Of a stretch of DNA of 64,000 bases, positions 23,312-34,170 are shown piece after piece. Positions within the stretch are counted from its first letter, which is position 1, and the number at the start of each line of letters is the position of its first letter. The notes beneath the pieces are model-generated. The model was not told the DNA's origin. It saw only the letters and a list, made by a program, of their open reading frames with translations, and did no database searches. The stretch comes from Anthopleura xanthogrammica (taxonomy: Eukaryota; Cnidaria; Anthozoa; Actiniaria; Actiniidae). A program made the translations under genes and the position numbers. Where the stretch lies: NCBI GenBank assembly GCA_964019055.1, contig OZ025208.1, positions 1,469,501-1,533,500 of the forward strand. The letters run 5' to 3'.

Positions 23312-23617
23312 ATATTTAGAATTTACCACACATTAGCAAGCTTTCATCGCTCTTTCCATTCAAGTCAGACCTAGATCGTTACGTAGTTGTTGACATTTTC
23401 CTCAGCCCGCAAATGTCAGCACGTGTCGACTGGTAATTTCCATTGTCTATGAATAATTTCGTTTACCCATTACCGAGAGCTTATGATATCAACTTTGAAG
23501 CATGTCTGATGTCTCCGCAACATCTGTTATTTTGAATGCTTCGATTGTCAGTTTAGTTAACGAAAGACAGGAAACACCTGTGTCATAAAGATACCTATCG
23601 TTTTGATCCCTTCATCG
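23312..23617. other. spacer, no gene seen
   Basis: Mixed, moderate-GC sequence between two arrays with no repeat or frame of note. Confidence 0.35.
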
Positions 23618-24143
23618 TACATACACCTCTATCATACACACACCTCTATCATACACACACCTCTATCATACACACACCTCTATCATACACACACCTCTAT
23701 CATACACACACCTCTATCATACACACACCTCTATCATACACACACCTCTATCATACACACACCTCTATCATACACACACCTCTATCATACGGACACCTCT
23801 ATCATACACACACCTCTATCATACACACACCTCTATCATACACACACCTCTATCATACGGACACCTCTATCATACACACACCTCTATCATACACACACCT
23901 CTATCATACACACACCTCTATCATACACACACCTCTATCATACACACACCTCTATCATACGGACACCTCTATCATACACACACCTCTATCATACACACAC
24001 CTCTATCATACACACACCTCTATCATACAGACACCTATCATACACACACCTCTATCATACACACACCTCTATCATACACACACCTCTATCATACACACAC
24101 CTCTATCATACACACAACTCTATCATACGGACACCTCTATCAT
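23618..24143. repeat. 17-bp minisatellite, about 31 copies
   Basis: The unit is CATACACACACCTCTAT, with a few CATACGGACACC variants at fairly regular spacing and one short unit near 24030. Since three units make 51 bp, one frame stays open through the whole array. Confidence 0.95.
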
Positions 24144-24189
24144 AATTTGTTAAATGATAATGATAATTTCTGTAAATATTTATATTATC

Positions 24190-24195
24190 TATAAA
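24190..24195 (+). promoter_or_regulatory. candidate TATA box
   Basis: TATAAA about 80 bp before the ATG at 24271 fits a start site near 24220 and a leader of about 50 bases. The spacing is plausible; there is no further evidence. Confidence 0.4.
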
Positions 24196-24270
24196 TGGCG
24201 CTAGGATAAACATGAATTCTTGAAGATATTTTTGAAAGTATGCGTCACTTTGTACTACTCGTAGATCACA

Positions 24271-24418
24271 ATGATGAAGTCCCAAATGATCGTTTGTCTT
24301 TTATTGATCGCACTGTGTTTGTCTGTGAGCTCGATGGCCCAAGATGATGAAGCAAGGGATTTTGAGGATGCGTATCCCAAAGAAGAAAGAACCAGATCAT
24401 TCGAGGTTGACCAGGACG
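24271..24418 (+). CDS. first exon of a small secreted-peptide precursor
   Basis: ATG ATG opens a frame whose first 23-24 residues form a classical signal peptide: a Lys near the start, a Val/Cys/Leu/Ile/Ala hydrophobic core, then SVSSMA before the likely cleavage point. An acidic propeptide-like stretch rich in Asp and Glu follows (residues 25-49, with KEER). The exon ends at a strong donor, G|GTAAGT at 24419, in phase 1; read through, the frame stops two codons later. The plan (signal peptide plus acidic propart in exon 1, mature peptide in a later exon) is common for cnidarian secreted peptides, toxins included. The mature part is not visible here, so the class is unknown. The next 130 bp hold a hairpin element, then the hAT element, which may have split the gene or lie in its intron. 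Confidence 0.6.
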
Positions 24419-24460
24419 GTAAGTAAATAAACTTTTCTTTCCTTTTTCTAGTGCATAGGA

Positions 24461-24521
24461 GTGTTTTATCAGGTTTAAAACCACGAAGCGTAGCCGAGCG
24501 GTATTAGACCTGATAAAACAC
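24461..24521. repeat. 61-bp hairpin element
   Basis: GTGTTTTATCAGGT at 24461-24474 is matched by its perfect reverse complement at 24508-24521. The inner TTAAAACC/GGTATTAG positions pair partly, leaving a loop around GAAGCGTAGCCGA. It sits 43 bp into the presumed intron of the secreted-peptide gene. Confidence 0.7.
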
Positions 24522-24969
24522 GATCTGCGAGTTTATTGAACAGCTTCAAAATTTTCCACTCTGCAAATACAGTAAATTAGGGGTGCATTCAGGATTATTT
24601 TAGTGATGTTGAAACCATGTTTGCTTGAAATTAGCAGAGGAAAGGGATGCTTTAGAAGGTGAGTTCAAGAAAATGTTCTGAAGTACTGGTATCAGTAGAT
24701 TCAATCTCAGTTGTATAAGTATTTGGTATTGTGTTTCCTTTTTGAAATTTTGTTACTGCAGGCTGATGGTTGAAAGTGTAATGCCACAAATGGTTTGCAC
24801 TTACCACTGCTGCGAAAATTATTAGTAATAACACTTTTAGTTTAAATGCTATTAGGGTTAGGGTTATAGTTATATTTATTGTTTTGATAATGAGTAATAT
24901 TTGTTTTCTTTAATATGCAGAGACCTTGGTGTATTCGATAATAAAGCCTTATAGAGTGAAGTTTTAAAT

Positions 24970-27468
24970 ATGCCTGGTGGTAGAACCAATTTTAGTAATG
25001 CATGGCTTACTGCTATAGATTCAAATAACCAGAAGCTGGGTACCTGGTGCTGCAAGGGAAATGATGATTTTCATGCATACTGCAGATTTTGTGATCGTCA
25101 AATTCTTTGTGATAACTCTGGAAAAGCACAGCTCATGCATCATGCCAAAAACGCTAATCATGTACAAGCAGTAACACCTTTAATGGATGACTCCCAAGGG
25201 AAAATATTTTTTACACAAAGTCAACCTCTAGGAAATGCAAGTGTTTCCAGTGAAGATCAAATGCAAGAACAAAGTGAAAGATCCTCAAGGCAGATGTCTA
25301 TAATTAATTACAAGGATGCAAGTTTGCAAGCAGAAGTTATTTGGCTAGCAAAACTGTCATCATGCAATTATAGTTTCCCATCAGCAGATGATATTGGTGA
25401 CACTTTCAGAGCAATGTTTCCAGATAGCAAGATTGCATCAACATTCTCAATGAGCAGATCCCGTGCTTCATATGTTATTGGAGAAGGGCTAGGCCCTTAT
25501 TTTACACAGGTAGTTGTAGATGACATGAATAAGTCAGATGCACCCTTTACCATGCATTTCGATGAGACATCGACTTCACAGGTCAAGAAGCAGATGGACC
25601 TTACAGTTAGATACTGGTCACCAACACACAATGAAGTTTGGGTGAACTTCTACACATCCCTGTTCTTTGGTCATGCAGAAGGTGAGAAAGTGGCTGAGCG
25701 AATGTATCAAGAGATGATAAAAGATGGTTTTCCTGTGCAAAGAATCTCAACACTAGTCAGAGATGGCCCCAATGTAAACAAAACGATTTTTAGGAAGCTC
25801 CAAGAATTAATCAAAGCTAATAATTCAGATTTCAAAAGTTTTGTTGGCTTAGGAAGCTGCATCCTTCACAATGTCCATAATGCCTTTGGAAAGGGTTTGG
25901 AGGTATATGGGAAAGACATAAGCCAGTTGTGCCTGGACATTCATTCCCTGTTCAAGTGCAGTGCTGCAAGACGAGAAGATTATCAGGATTTGCAAAGTGC
26001 AATGGGGATAGAGATGCACAATTTTCACCAGCATACAGAAGTGAGGTGGCTTAGTCTAGGTCCTGCAGTGCAACGCATTTTAGAACAATGGGAATTTATC
26101 TGTAGTTTCGTGAAAGACCTAGGCAAAGATTCCAAAACTGCTCCAAAAAGCTCATGCTACAAAAGAGTTGCAGCCATGTTAAGTGATGAAGAGCAAAAGA
26201 AAACGAAAATACAACTGGAATCTATTGCGAACGTTTCACGTGTATTTGAAGAATTCCTCTGTATGTTCCAGAAGAGCTGTCCACAAGTGCATATATTGTA
26301 TGATAAGGTGTGTGAAGTGCTGCGCAAGCTTATGGGTAGATTTCTTCAGAAAGAAGCTTATGTAAAGAAATTCTGAAGTGACCTGGCAAATGTTGATTGC
26401 AGTGCAAGTAACCAGTTGTCGGCTTCTGAGATTGCAATTGGAGATGAAGCCAGAAAGGGTTTATCACAGATGAATACAGGGCAACAGAAGGCTATTTTCC
26501 TCAGCATCCGTGCATTCTACAAAAGTTCTGTTACCTATTTACAGTTTCGTCTTCCTCTCCAAAATGCCATCTTGAAAGCACTCGGATGCCTAAACCCCCT
26601 AAAGAGAACAATATCAAGTAGTACTAAGGCAATTGCAACCCTCACAAGGAAATTGCAGACTCATTTGGATGTCAGTCTGGTACAGGATGAGTGGCGTGTC
26701 TACTCTGTGGATGAAGATGTTCCACATCTAGAAACAGAACAGCGCATTGATCACTTCTGGAGAGCTGTGTTCTCTCTTAAGTCTCCTGATGGTACTCCCA
26801 GATATTCTGTTCTTCCAAAAGTAGTCAAGGCAGGTCTCGTACTTGCACAAATGAATGCTGAGTCTGAAAGGAGTCTCTCTGTGAATGGACGCATCGTGAC
26901 TAAGGAACGCACACATCTAGGAGAAAAAACCATCATAGGTCTCAGAGCTGTCAAGGATGCAGTGAAATTCCATGATCCTGTGCACCTTAGACCTGAGAAA
27001 ATTCCACTGGCAGATGCTTTGAAACGTGCTGTAAGATCTGCTCATATGAATTACAGGCAGAGACTTGAAGAAGAAAAAGCTGAAGAAAAGAGAAAAAAGG
27101 ATGACCAAATCAAGCGAGCTGAAGAGCAAGAGAAAAGAAAGCGAGAACAGGAACAGCTAAGTCTGGAGAATAAGTCATTAAGACAAAGGGAAGAGATTTT
27201 AAATAAAGAAGAGAAAGAAATAATGAGTGAAATGAAAATTGCAGATAATCTTTTGGCAGATGGCACAGCAAAGCTTCAAAAGGCAATTTCTTCCAGTACT
27301 AAATTTGACTCACAAGGGGCAAAAGTTGCATACCTCATGATCGAAACTGCTAAATCGAATCAAGTGAAAGCCAAAAAAAAAACCAGAAGCAGTAAGAGAG
27401 AAACAGAAAAAAGTCAACACAAAGAACAAGAGGCTGCTGGAAAAAGTATTACCGGATTGTACCGCTGA
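24970..27468 (+). pseudogene. hAT transposase with BED-like finger, one in-frame TGA
   Basis: One reading frame of 833 codons is interrupted only by TGA at 26374-26376 (codon 469). In order it has: a zinc-binding segment with C38, C41, H58 and H64; RNase H-like catalytic positions D198 (MHFDETS) and D265 (RDGPNVN); the C297-x2-H300 motif (SCILHNVHNAF); E357 just before RW (EVRWLSLG, the hAT E-x-RW signature); and, past the stop, the hAT dimerisation region at about 620-663 (NAESERSLS...RTHL...LRAVKD). Residues 698-757 form a highly charged Glu/Lys coiled coil, an unusual extra tail. There is no frameshift, so the copy is young or the stop is recent. It would act in the nucleus by cut-and-paste; as it stands the product would lack the dimerisation domain. 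Confidence 0.85.
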
Positions 27469-28035
27469 TCCATATATCTTCCAAAAAAAGGAAAACATGA
27501 ACAACAGCAAAGATAGGCAAGAGAGTATTTATGAAGTATTTTGTGTTCAACTGTCTGTTTAAGGTGGATAATTTTGTTTCTGGAAATCCAGAAGATGCAT
27601 GTCTGTAAAAAAGTTGAAGCTGAAGTACTTTGTACTCTAATACATTTTTAAAACGTTTACTCAAAGAAGAAGTCTGCTGCTGGAAAGAGTATGGACATCT
27701 TAAATGTATGCACCACTCCTCGGCATCTTCCAAAAAGAAGAAAAAATAACTTTATAAACTGCATAGATATGCAAGATTATTTATAACGTTTTCTAGTATC
27801 TTGTTATTTTGTGTTCAAATGTCTGACAGATAATGGATTATTCTTTTCATTGAAGATGTCTATGAACTTTTCAAAAATTAATAGTACTTTGTACTTGTGT
27901 TATTTATTCCAGTGGACTTGTATTAATTACAAAAGGCTTGTTAGAACATCTTATCACTGTCACCAAAATAAAAGCCAAATATTTCCTCCATGTTCCCACT
28001 GTAAGATAGCTTTTTTATCCATGAAACTGCTTTTA

Positions 28036-28115
28036 GGTGTCCTATTTTTTCCTATTTATTGACACATTTTCCTATTATTTTCCTATTTTCCTATTCAGAT
28101 TTTCCTATTTTCCTT
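28036..28115. repeat. subterminal TTTTCCTATT repeats of the hAT element
   Basis: About seven copies of TTTCCTATT or TTTTCCTAT stand within 80 bp, next to the presumed right end. Short subterminal repeats are the transposase-binding sites in well-studied hAT elements such as Ac; that role is inferred here. Confidence 0.5.
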
Positions 28116-28149
28116 TTTTTTTTGCTCGTCTACCGCTTGACACCCTGCA

Positions 28150-28855
28150 GAAGATAACAAGAGAATCTTTTGTTAACAGTACAACAACATGGAATCAATG
28201 ATGTTACAAAGACATGGCAGCCATGTTGGTGTACCTGACAACAGAAGATAACAAGAGAATCTTTTGTTAATAGTACAACAACATGGAATCAATGATGATA
28301 CAAAGACATGGCAGCCATGTTGGTGTACCTGACAACAGAAGATAACAAGAGAATCTTTTGTTAATAGTACAACAACATGGAATCAATGATGATACAAAGA
28401 CATGGCAGCCATGTTGGTGTACCTGACAACAGAAGATAACAAGAGAATCTTTTGTTAACAGTACAACAACATGGAATCAATGATGATACAAAGACATGGC
28501 AGCCATGTTGGTGTACCTGACAACAGAAGATAACAAGAGAATCTTTTGTTAACAGTACAACAACATGGAATCAATGATCATACAAAGACATGGCAGCCAT
28601 GTTGGTGTACCTGACAACAGAAGATAACAATAGAATCTTTTGTTAACAGTACAACAACATCGAATCAATGATGATACAAAGACATGGCAGCCATGTTGGT
28701 GTACCTGACAACAGAAGATAACAAGAGAATCTTTTGTTAATAGTACAACAACATGGAATCAATGATGTTGCAAAGACATGGCAGCCATGTTGGTGTACCT
28801 GACAACAGAAGATAACACGAGAATATTTTGTTAACAGTACAACAACATCGAAGAT
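28150..28855. repeat. 94-bp tandem array, about 7.5 units
   Basis: The unit starts GAAGATAACAAGAGAATCTT and contains a short palindrome ACATGGCAGCCATGT and the end GTGTACCTGACAACA. The spacing was checked (28150 to 28244). It starts one base after the presumed right end of the hAT element. Confidence 0.93.
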
Positions 28856-29422
28856 AGCGTTTTGTATATCTTAGTATTTAAGAAGTGTTTCAAATTCTAT
28901 TCACTGAAACGTTTAGTAAAACAACTATTTACATAATAGATACATTAGTGTATTTAGCTATAATGATTAAGTACCTCAATAAATAATTCTTATTCTTAAC
29001 TGATATTTTATTATTTTCTTAGATTTTATTATATATTTCGTTTTTATTATAATGTTAAGGCTCCTATTGATAACAGTGGATATTTTGTATGGTTATATAC
29101 CAACTGTCAAAGAACACAAAAAATATAAGAATTCATTTAATTATTTGACATTAAAAACTTAGAAAAAGTTAGTTTTCCGTTGAAAATCACTTCCAGTTTT
29201 GTTATTTCCCGGAAATATAGTTTCCTGCTGAAAGCCGTTGCTGGGGAAGCATCGAAACCTGTTCACATTCACGTGATACCCTCTCCCCAAATCAGAGTAT
29301 GAGAAATATGGCCTTTGGCAGTTGGTGTATAACAATGGACCATTTTCAAGATGCATAAATGCTTTCAAGAATATCGCAGGCGCAGGCACGATCTTGAGGT
29401 ATTTTTGAGGCATTTTTTCCTC
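28856..29422. other. no gene seen
   Basis: AT-rich sequence, then mixed DNA. An 88-codon minus frame (29425-29159) has no recognisable motif. Confidence 0.4.
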
Positions 29423-29822
29423 CATGGGTGAAAATCAAAAGCGAACGCGTAACAGCTACGCCAACTCACGGCTGACATAACCGTGGTACCCCACTGCCAT
29501 GAAGTGGCATTCCATCCTCTCTCTATGCACGCCTCAACCAATTGATCATAACGTTTGTCTTTCCTGACCTTTGCATCCGCAAGGTTCTCTTCCCATGCAC
29601 TGTCAATTCTAACATTATAACTCTTTTTCTATCTTCATTCCATGGGTGAAAATCCAAAGTGAACGCGTAACAGCTACGCCAACTCACGGCTGACATAACC
29701 GTAGCACCCACTGCCTCAACCAACTGATCATAACGTTTGTCTTTCCTGACCTTTGCATCCGCAAGGTTCTCTTCCCATGGCACTGTCAATTCTAACATTA
29801 TAACTCTTTTTCTATCTTCATT
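29423..29822. repeat. tandem partial duplication inside the retroelement fragment
   Basis: A block starting CATGGGTGAAAATC occurs at 29423-29640 and again at 29641-29822. Shared marks are AACGCGTAACAGCTACGCCA, GATCATAACGTTTGTCTTTC and TTCTATCTTCATTC. The left copy has an extra stretch of about 35 bp (around 29500-29530) and has lost a G in CCCATGG, which shifts the frame. Confidence 0.85.
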
Positions 29823-30098
29823 CCAAATCACGATATCCAGTCGTTGTGTGGTGGCTAAGGGAAAAGTCAAAGCATTTTGCAGATCAGCTGTTAATCTCCA
29901 ATTTCCCGAGCACTCTTCATCCACCACTTGTACCTTGGGAGCCGCCTTCATTGGTCCTTTCCTACCAGCACTACGGACCTGGCCAAGCACCTCACCTTGA
30001 CTCAATTTGGCTTCTAGCGCTTCCACAGTAACCTTCAAGACCTGACTTTCCATCTCAATAGATTTGCAGGGGTTGGTAGCACTTTTCCTATTTAACAT
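29523..30098 (-). pseudogene. C-terminal fragment of a non-LTR retroelement protein, endonuclease-like
   Basis: The 191-codon minus frame contains QRLDIVIWNED...VIMLELTVPWEE..ADAKVRKDKRYDQL. This D...E-x-T pattern followed by a charged helix is widespread at the C-terminus of reverse-transcriptase proteins in invertebrates and resembles a PD-(D/E)xK nuclease core (family assignment from memory). No reverse-transcriptase motif remains upstream. After residue about 150 the second copy of the duplication re-enters the same segment (WNEDRKRVIMLELTV), then reads out of frame. It is a broken remnant. Confidence 0.6.
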
Positions 30099-30806
30099 TT
30101 TTTTTAGATGGCTTCTTTGAAAGCGTAGCTTTTAATATTTCTGCTCACAAAACTTTGGGGATCTATATAGTACATTTTGGGTTACTGAAGCATCAAACTA
30201 GCAAATACAAGTAGTTTTATGAAAATATACTAGATTTAAGACTCGGTTCTAGGAACGTTTCGTCTTCGATCTTCATCAAAGCTGTATATTCAAGACACCT
30301 TCACATGTGTTCTTATCATTGTCCCTTCCTCCGTAGAAGATGTCCTTCAGTGCTTGCAATAATTAAACACGAAACCAATGCTGGTAAATACCAGAACGCC
30401 ATTTTGTCAACAAAGGGATGTTCGCTTGCAGTGATAATAAAGTACTTTAGAACAATCTATCGAAGTCCAATTACGTTCTTCCCTCAAAAATTAAAATATC
30501 TAAGTCTTCGTGTAGCTTCTGGTGGCAGTTAAGACTAATGTCAGCCTTGAAGTAGCAATAAAACCGTTTTGAAAACCTCAGTTTCTCACATTCAATGACC
30601 TGAAGTCGAAGGATTTTAAAAAGTGAGGTTTCAAAATAGCATCCAGGCAGAAAAAACTGGCGCGATCGGGTTCCAGTTTCATTCTATTGAACGTAAAAAC
30701 TAGATTGGCTTCACAAGATCTCATGAAAGGGGGTTCCATGGAACCACCCCTGGATCGCCATTGAGGTACTAATCACCTTTCAAAACGTATAATTTCCCAC
30801 CAAATC
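30099..30806. other. no gene recognised
   Basis: Mixed sequence. The 75-codon plus frame at 30305-30532 has no recognisable feature. Confidence 0.4.
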
Positions 30807-30951
30807 CTGGGGCGGATCTAGGATTTGAGTAGGGGGGGGGGGGGGGTCACAAAATTTAAGAGATGCACCTTATGCTATACTAACCAACTAATTCCAAACA
30901 AGAAAGAGGGAGTTACAGGCACCCTGTGACCACCCCTTGGATCTGCCACGG
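30807..30951. mobile_element. small dispersed repeat with G-run
   Basis: GGGCGGATCTAGGAT at the left and CCTTGGATCTGCC at the right form imperfect inverted ends around a 15-base G run (30832-30846). The look (weak terminal inverted repeats, homopolymer G, CACCCC at the other side) is that of a decayed MITE. A relative with GGATCCAGG ends lies near 36612-36740. Confidence 0.45.
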
Positions 30952-31025
30952 AAATCTATATACTCTGTAAACAGGTAATGTTATCTTTACTTTTAATAAA
31001 TAGTAATTGAAGCAGAACCCTTGCT

Positions 31026-31156
31026 TGGGCGTAGCCAGGATTTTGCCTAAGGGGGGCCCAAAACCCGATTTCAGAATATCAACTAAAAAACGGCTAACCA
31101 AAAAAACGGCAAACACGATGGAGGAGGGTGCCCCCCCTCTTCCTACACCCCTGCCT
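31026..31156. mobile_element. small dispersed repeat, GGGCGTAGCCAGGATT type
   Basis: It begins GGGCGTAGCCAGGATTTTG, a start seen in many invertebrate dispersed repeats, and ends CCTACACCCCTGCC, giving weak inverted ends, with G and C runs inside. There is no coding potential. Confidence 0.45.
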
Positions 31157-31499
31157 TGAGGTGCTGTGCTAAGGTTTTTCCTGCCTTCCTTGCTTGTCGC
31201 GAGAATGCAGCATACGATTGGCTGACCAAATGGCAGCACTAAGTTTTAGACTCAATTCTTTACAACCCAGTCTGACGGTTCTAAAATGTGAAAATGGCTT
31301 TTAATACAGTACCAATAAACTATTACTTGGTTAATTCGTAGTATGGTGTTTTTGCTGTTTCCTTTTCATTTAACATACTCAACGCCTTGAAGTTTTCTAT
31401 CTAGATTGTTTTCATCAGCCAGTGGCGGATTAGTATGCCAATTTTTTTCGAGATATCTCCCAGGTTAGTTCAATCCTTTCGAAGTCTCTCCTAGATCTC
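31157..31499. other. no gene seen
   Basis: Mixed sequence with no repeat or protein pattern. Confidence 0.35.
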
Positions 31500-32124
31500 A
31501 TCACTCCACTTTAAATTGTGCTCTCCTCCCAAAACAAGAATTTCCCCTCCCCTAAACACACACTACTACATTACACACATTACTACTACAACAATACACT
31601 CCCTCCTGCTTTTCTCCAACCTGTATGTAATGTACACTCTTACCAAACACGTCACTCTCTCTTTAATTTTGCAGTTCCACGCATTTCCACTAATTATGGT
31701 AGATATTCTTTGAGTTTTCACGGCACTAAAGTCTGGAACTCATTGGAAAATTCGATAAAAAATCTTCCCAGAAAAGAATTTCAGAAAAAAATTAAAAGCA
31801 ATTGTTTTCTTACCTATACTTAATTCGACTTACTAAAATAATCTTCTGTTAAATGTTCTTTACTCCATTTTGCTGTTTAGAGAAATGGGTCGTTTCCAAA
31901 ATACTCATTTCTCTTTTAAAAACCTAATGGTGAGCTGGCTCGATAACGTAAGTTCCCCTAGCTCTATTTACATATACTATTTTCTTTCTTTATTTTCATA
32001 CTAAAAATCTAGTTAAATCTTTTGATATTAGGTATAATAATATTAATAACAATATATCAAATGTATCAAATGTATATTTAACAACGAATGTATTTAAAGT
32101 GCAAATAAAGACTTACTTACTTAC
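31500..32124 (+). mobile_element. LINE 3' end (truncated non-LTR retrotransposon)
   Basis: The frame 31518-31823 ends with TNYGRYSLSFHGTKVWNSLE then IKNLPRKEFQKKIKSNCF, the characteristic last 40-50 residues of LINE reverse-transcriptase proteins (R-x-NYG-x-x-S-x-x-x-G-x-x-x-WNSL...F-x-x-x-I). About 300 bp of AT-rich 3' region follow and it stops with AATAAAGACTTACTTACTTAC, a short-repeat tail typical of LINE ends. The catalytic reverse-transcriptase part is missing, which fits 5' truncation on insertion. Confidence 0.75.
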
Positions 32125-33148
32125 ACACACATACACTTAAAAATGTGTTCCACCATCCCTGGCCATGAAATTAGTTGGCATAGATACGGTCACGGGTGGG
32201 GAGGGGTAGTGGATATATGAGTGAGACTCACTCTCCCCCAAACCCAGACCTGCAGCTGAAATTTAAGGGTGACGCAGGTACTTCATCTGAACAAAAACCG
32301 TGCGACACAATAAATATAACATTTTTCAGGGTTGCCATGTTTTAAGCTTTCGCTTGATGGAGGCCAAAATGCGAGACCTTCAGTAAAATTTTGAATTCGA
32401 TGAAACAGCTCTCAAAAACAGGACGCAAACGCTAAGATAGTGAGGTAGCATGGCTCGCTAATGGCATTATGGGGCCGGCATATTGTGTTCGTAGCTCAAA
32501 AATGCAGATAATTATATATTTGTGTACTAATATTTGATGTTTACTCAGCTACCATATATTTATTATTTGGGCTCCCTGTGCTGACCCACGTTTTCCCATA
32601 ATGCCTTTTGGCCAGTATATACAAGACAAACATGGCGGATGTGTAAGAATTTGAATGAGAAGAAAATATCGCTGTTTGAACGGTAAGAAATGTTGGAAAA
32701 CATGAACGAAGCACTTAGAATTTGTCCTTACGTGGTTTTGGTGCTCCTGGAGTGACTTATTCTGAATTTTCTCTTTATTTTTAGTGTATTTTTCCACTAA
32801 CATTTTTCACCCGTGGAGACTTGTTGACACGTGTGTTCATTTGCTTTCTTGGCTGCTGGAATACTACACTGGAGATTATAATCTATGAAACTACGTTATA
32901 ACATTGTAAGTTAACTTTCTCTTGTCTTTCCTAACGTCTCACATCATTTTAATCAATCCAAAAGACTCAGCAGCTGTTGAATTTGGATTCAATATTTTGT
33001 CCCTTCCCCTCCCCTTGACAGAACTAAACACAGTACTCAAACGTCTACGCAAACCTAATGAATTATTTTGATGGAGTTAAAAAAAAAACCCCAGTTTATT
33101 AACATTGAGGCCAGCCAGCTAAATTTTCTTTTATTGAAATCCTTTCTG

Positions 33149-33184
<36 letters not shown>

Positions 33185-33278
33185 TTTTTACTGGGATACC
33201 TGTGGTATCAAAGTCTAAAAATGCCTTTGTTTTTTCTGAGTTTTGATTCCAAGTTGCAAAGTAATTAAGAGAGGGTGG
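32125..33278. other. no gene recognised
   Basis: Mixed DNA with an A-run at 33151-33182. Around 32634-32682 an ATGGCGGATG context is followed by a good donor (ACG|GTAAGA), which could mark a first exon, but the frame closes after four codons. I leave it uncalled. Confidence 0.35.
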
Positions 33279-33436
33279 AGCTAGAGTGCAAACAATATAT
33301 CTGTGAAACCTTAGTTATACTAAATGGTACAATTTTGAGCAAATTCTATTGTTTTTTGTTTTCTATTGTTTAGTTAGCACTATTTTGTACTATATAGTAA
33401 TTTGTATTTCACAGATATATTGTTTGCACTCTAGCT
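33279..33436. mobile_element. 158-bp foldback element with 30-bp perfect arms
   Basis: AGCTAGAGTGCAAACAATAT followed by ATCTGTGAAA at 33279-33308 is exactly matched in reverse complement at 33407-33436. The middle also pairs loosely. It is a MITE-like unit without a frame. Confidence 0.85.
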
Positions 33437-34170
33437 TATCGTGTGACATAAATTAATGTCTATGCATGCTCTATTTCGTTGACTGCTGTAATTCAAGACT
33501 GAGCCGAGTCAGAATTTTTAATTTATTCATAAACAAGAATAATTCTAATCAAACCAAGATTTCTAAAAAATAGTCATTGCTTATGGCAAATGGCTAACTT
33601 TGATTAACTACTCGTGCTTTGACTCAGCTATTTAAAGCAGTATTATCTGTATGCAATCAGAGGGAAGTTTTGAGCAATTATTTGCTCGTCTTACCGTTGT
33701 AATTCAAGGATTCTAGTAGTAAACAAATGCTGTGAACATAACCACAGTGGAGCTCGCTTTGCCGACTCTGTCTCCGACTTAATTACGCGTATGGTAAAAC
33801 TCGGACTGGAATTGGAAGGAAGTGGAAGTTAGACTTCAAAATGGGTATTTTCGATAATTTAATTTTTGATTTAATTTTTTTTCCAAAGTGGCTTTCACTG
33901 GTTTATCACTGTCTTTCGAAAATTAGGAAAGATTCCAGCCAAATTGTTATTTTATTGATCACTCCTTTTCTACAAAGGCTGGGTTCAAGGGCACCCTAGG
34001 ACCCCTCCACCTCCCCCCTGCCCCTGGTCCCACCCGGTCAAGGTATCTCAGTCTACCCTGCCACCAGGGTCTTGTAACTTTTAGTTTGTAATATTTTTCT
34101 GTTTTTTTTTAGGATAAATAATACAAGTGGAAGACAATTCTAACTGATATATACATTCTTGGTTTTGTGA
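33437..34170. other. no gene seen
   Basis: Mixed DNA between two foldback elements. A GC-rich, CCACC/CCCC-containing patch at 33985-34060 may be a decayed repeat. Confidence 0.35.

Larger units (their letters stand above)
24560..28149 (+). mobile_element. hAT-superfamily DNA transposon, approximate limits
   Basis: The limits are inferred around the transposase frame. The right end is placed at GACACCCTG (about 28139-28148), which read inward gives CAGGGTGTC, a typical hAT terminus. A left partner TAGGGGTGC at about 24578 matches only partly, and the flanking 8-mers (CAGTAAAT, CAGAAGAT) agree at 6 of 8 positions, so the left end is uncertain. Between 27420 and 27830 there is an imperfect duplication, with GCTGGAAA-AGTAT, CATCTTCCAAAAA and TTTTGTGTTCAA present in both copies. 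Confidence 0.55.

Noticed and set aside
23603..24145. 180-codon frame with SIIHTPLSYTHLYHT repeats
   Set aside because: 17-bp minisatellite, open because three units are 51 bp.
26374..26376. TGA recoding (selenocysteine) in the transposase
   Set aside because: No SECIS-like structure or family precedent; a nonsense change in one transposon copy is the simpler reading.
26362..26402. A 41-bp intron removing the TGA in the hAT frame
   Set aside because: GT...AG are present, but 41 bp is not a multiple of three, so removal would destroy the otherwise continuous downstream frame.
24578..28156. 8-bp target-site duplication CAGTAAAT / CAGAAGAT of the hAT element
   Set aside because: Only 6 of 8 bases agree and the right one is also the start of the 94-bp repeat unit, so it cannot be used to fix the ends.
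32634..32690. ATGGCGGATG followed by GTAAGA as a gene start
   Set aside because: The frame closes after four codons and there is no downstream exon to join; kept only as a remark.
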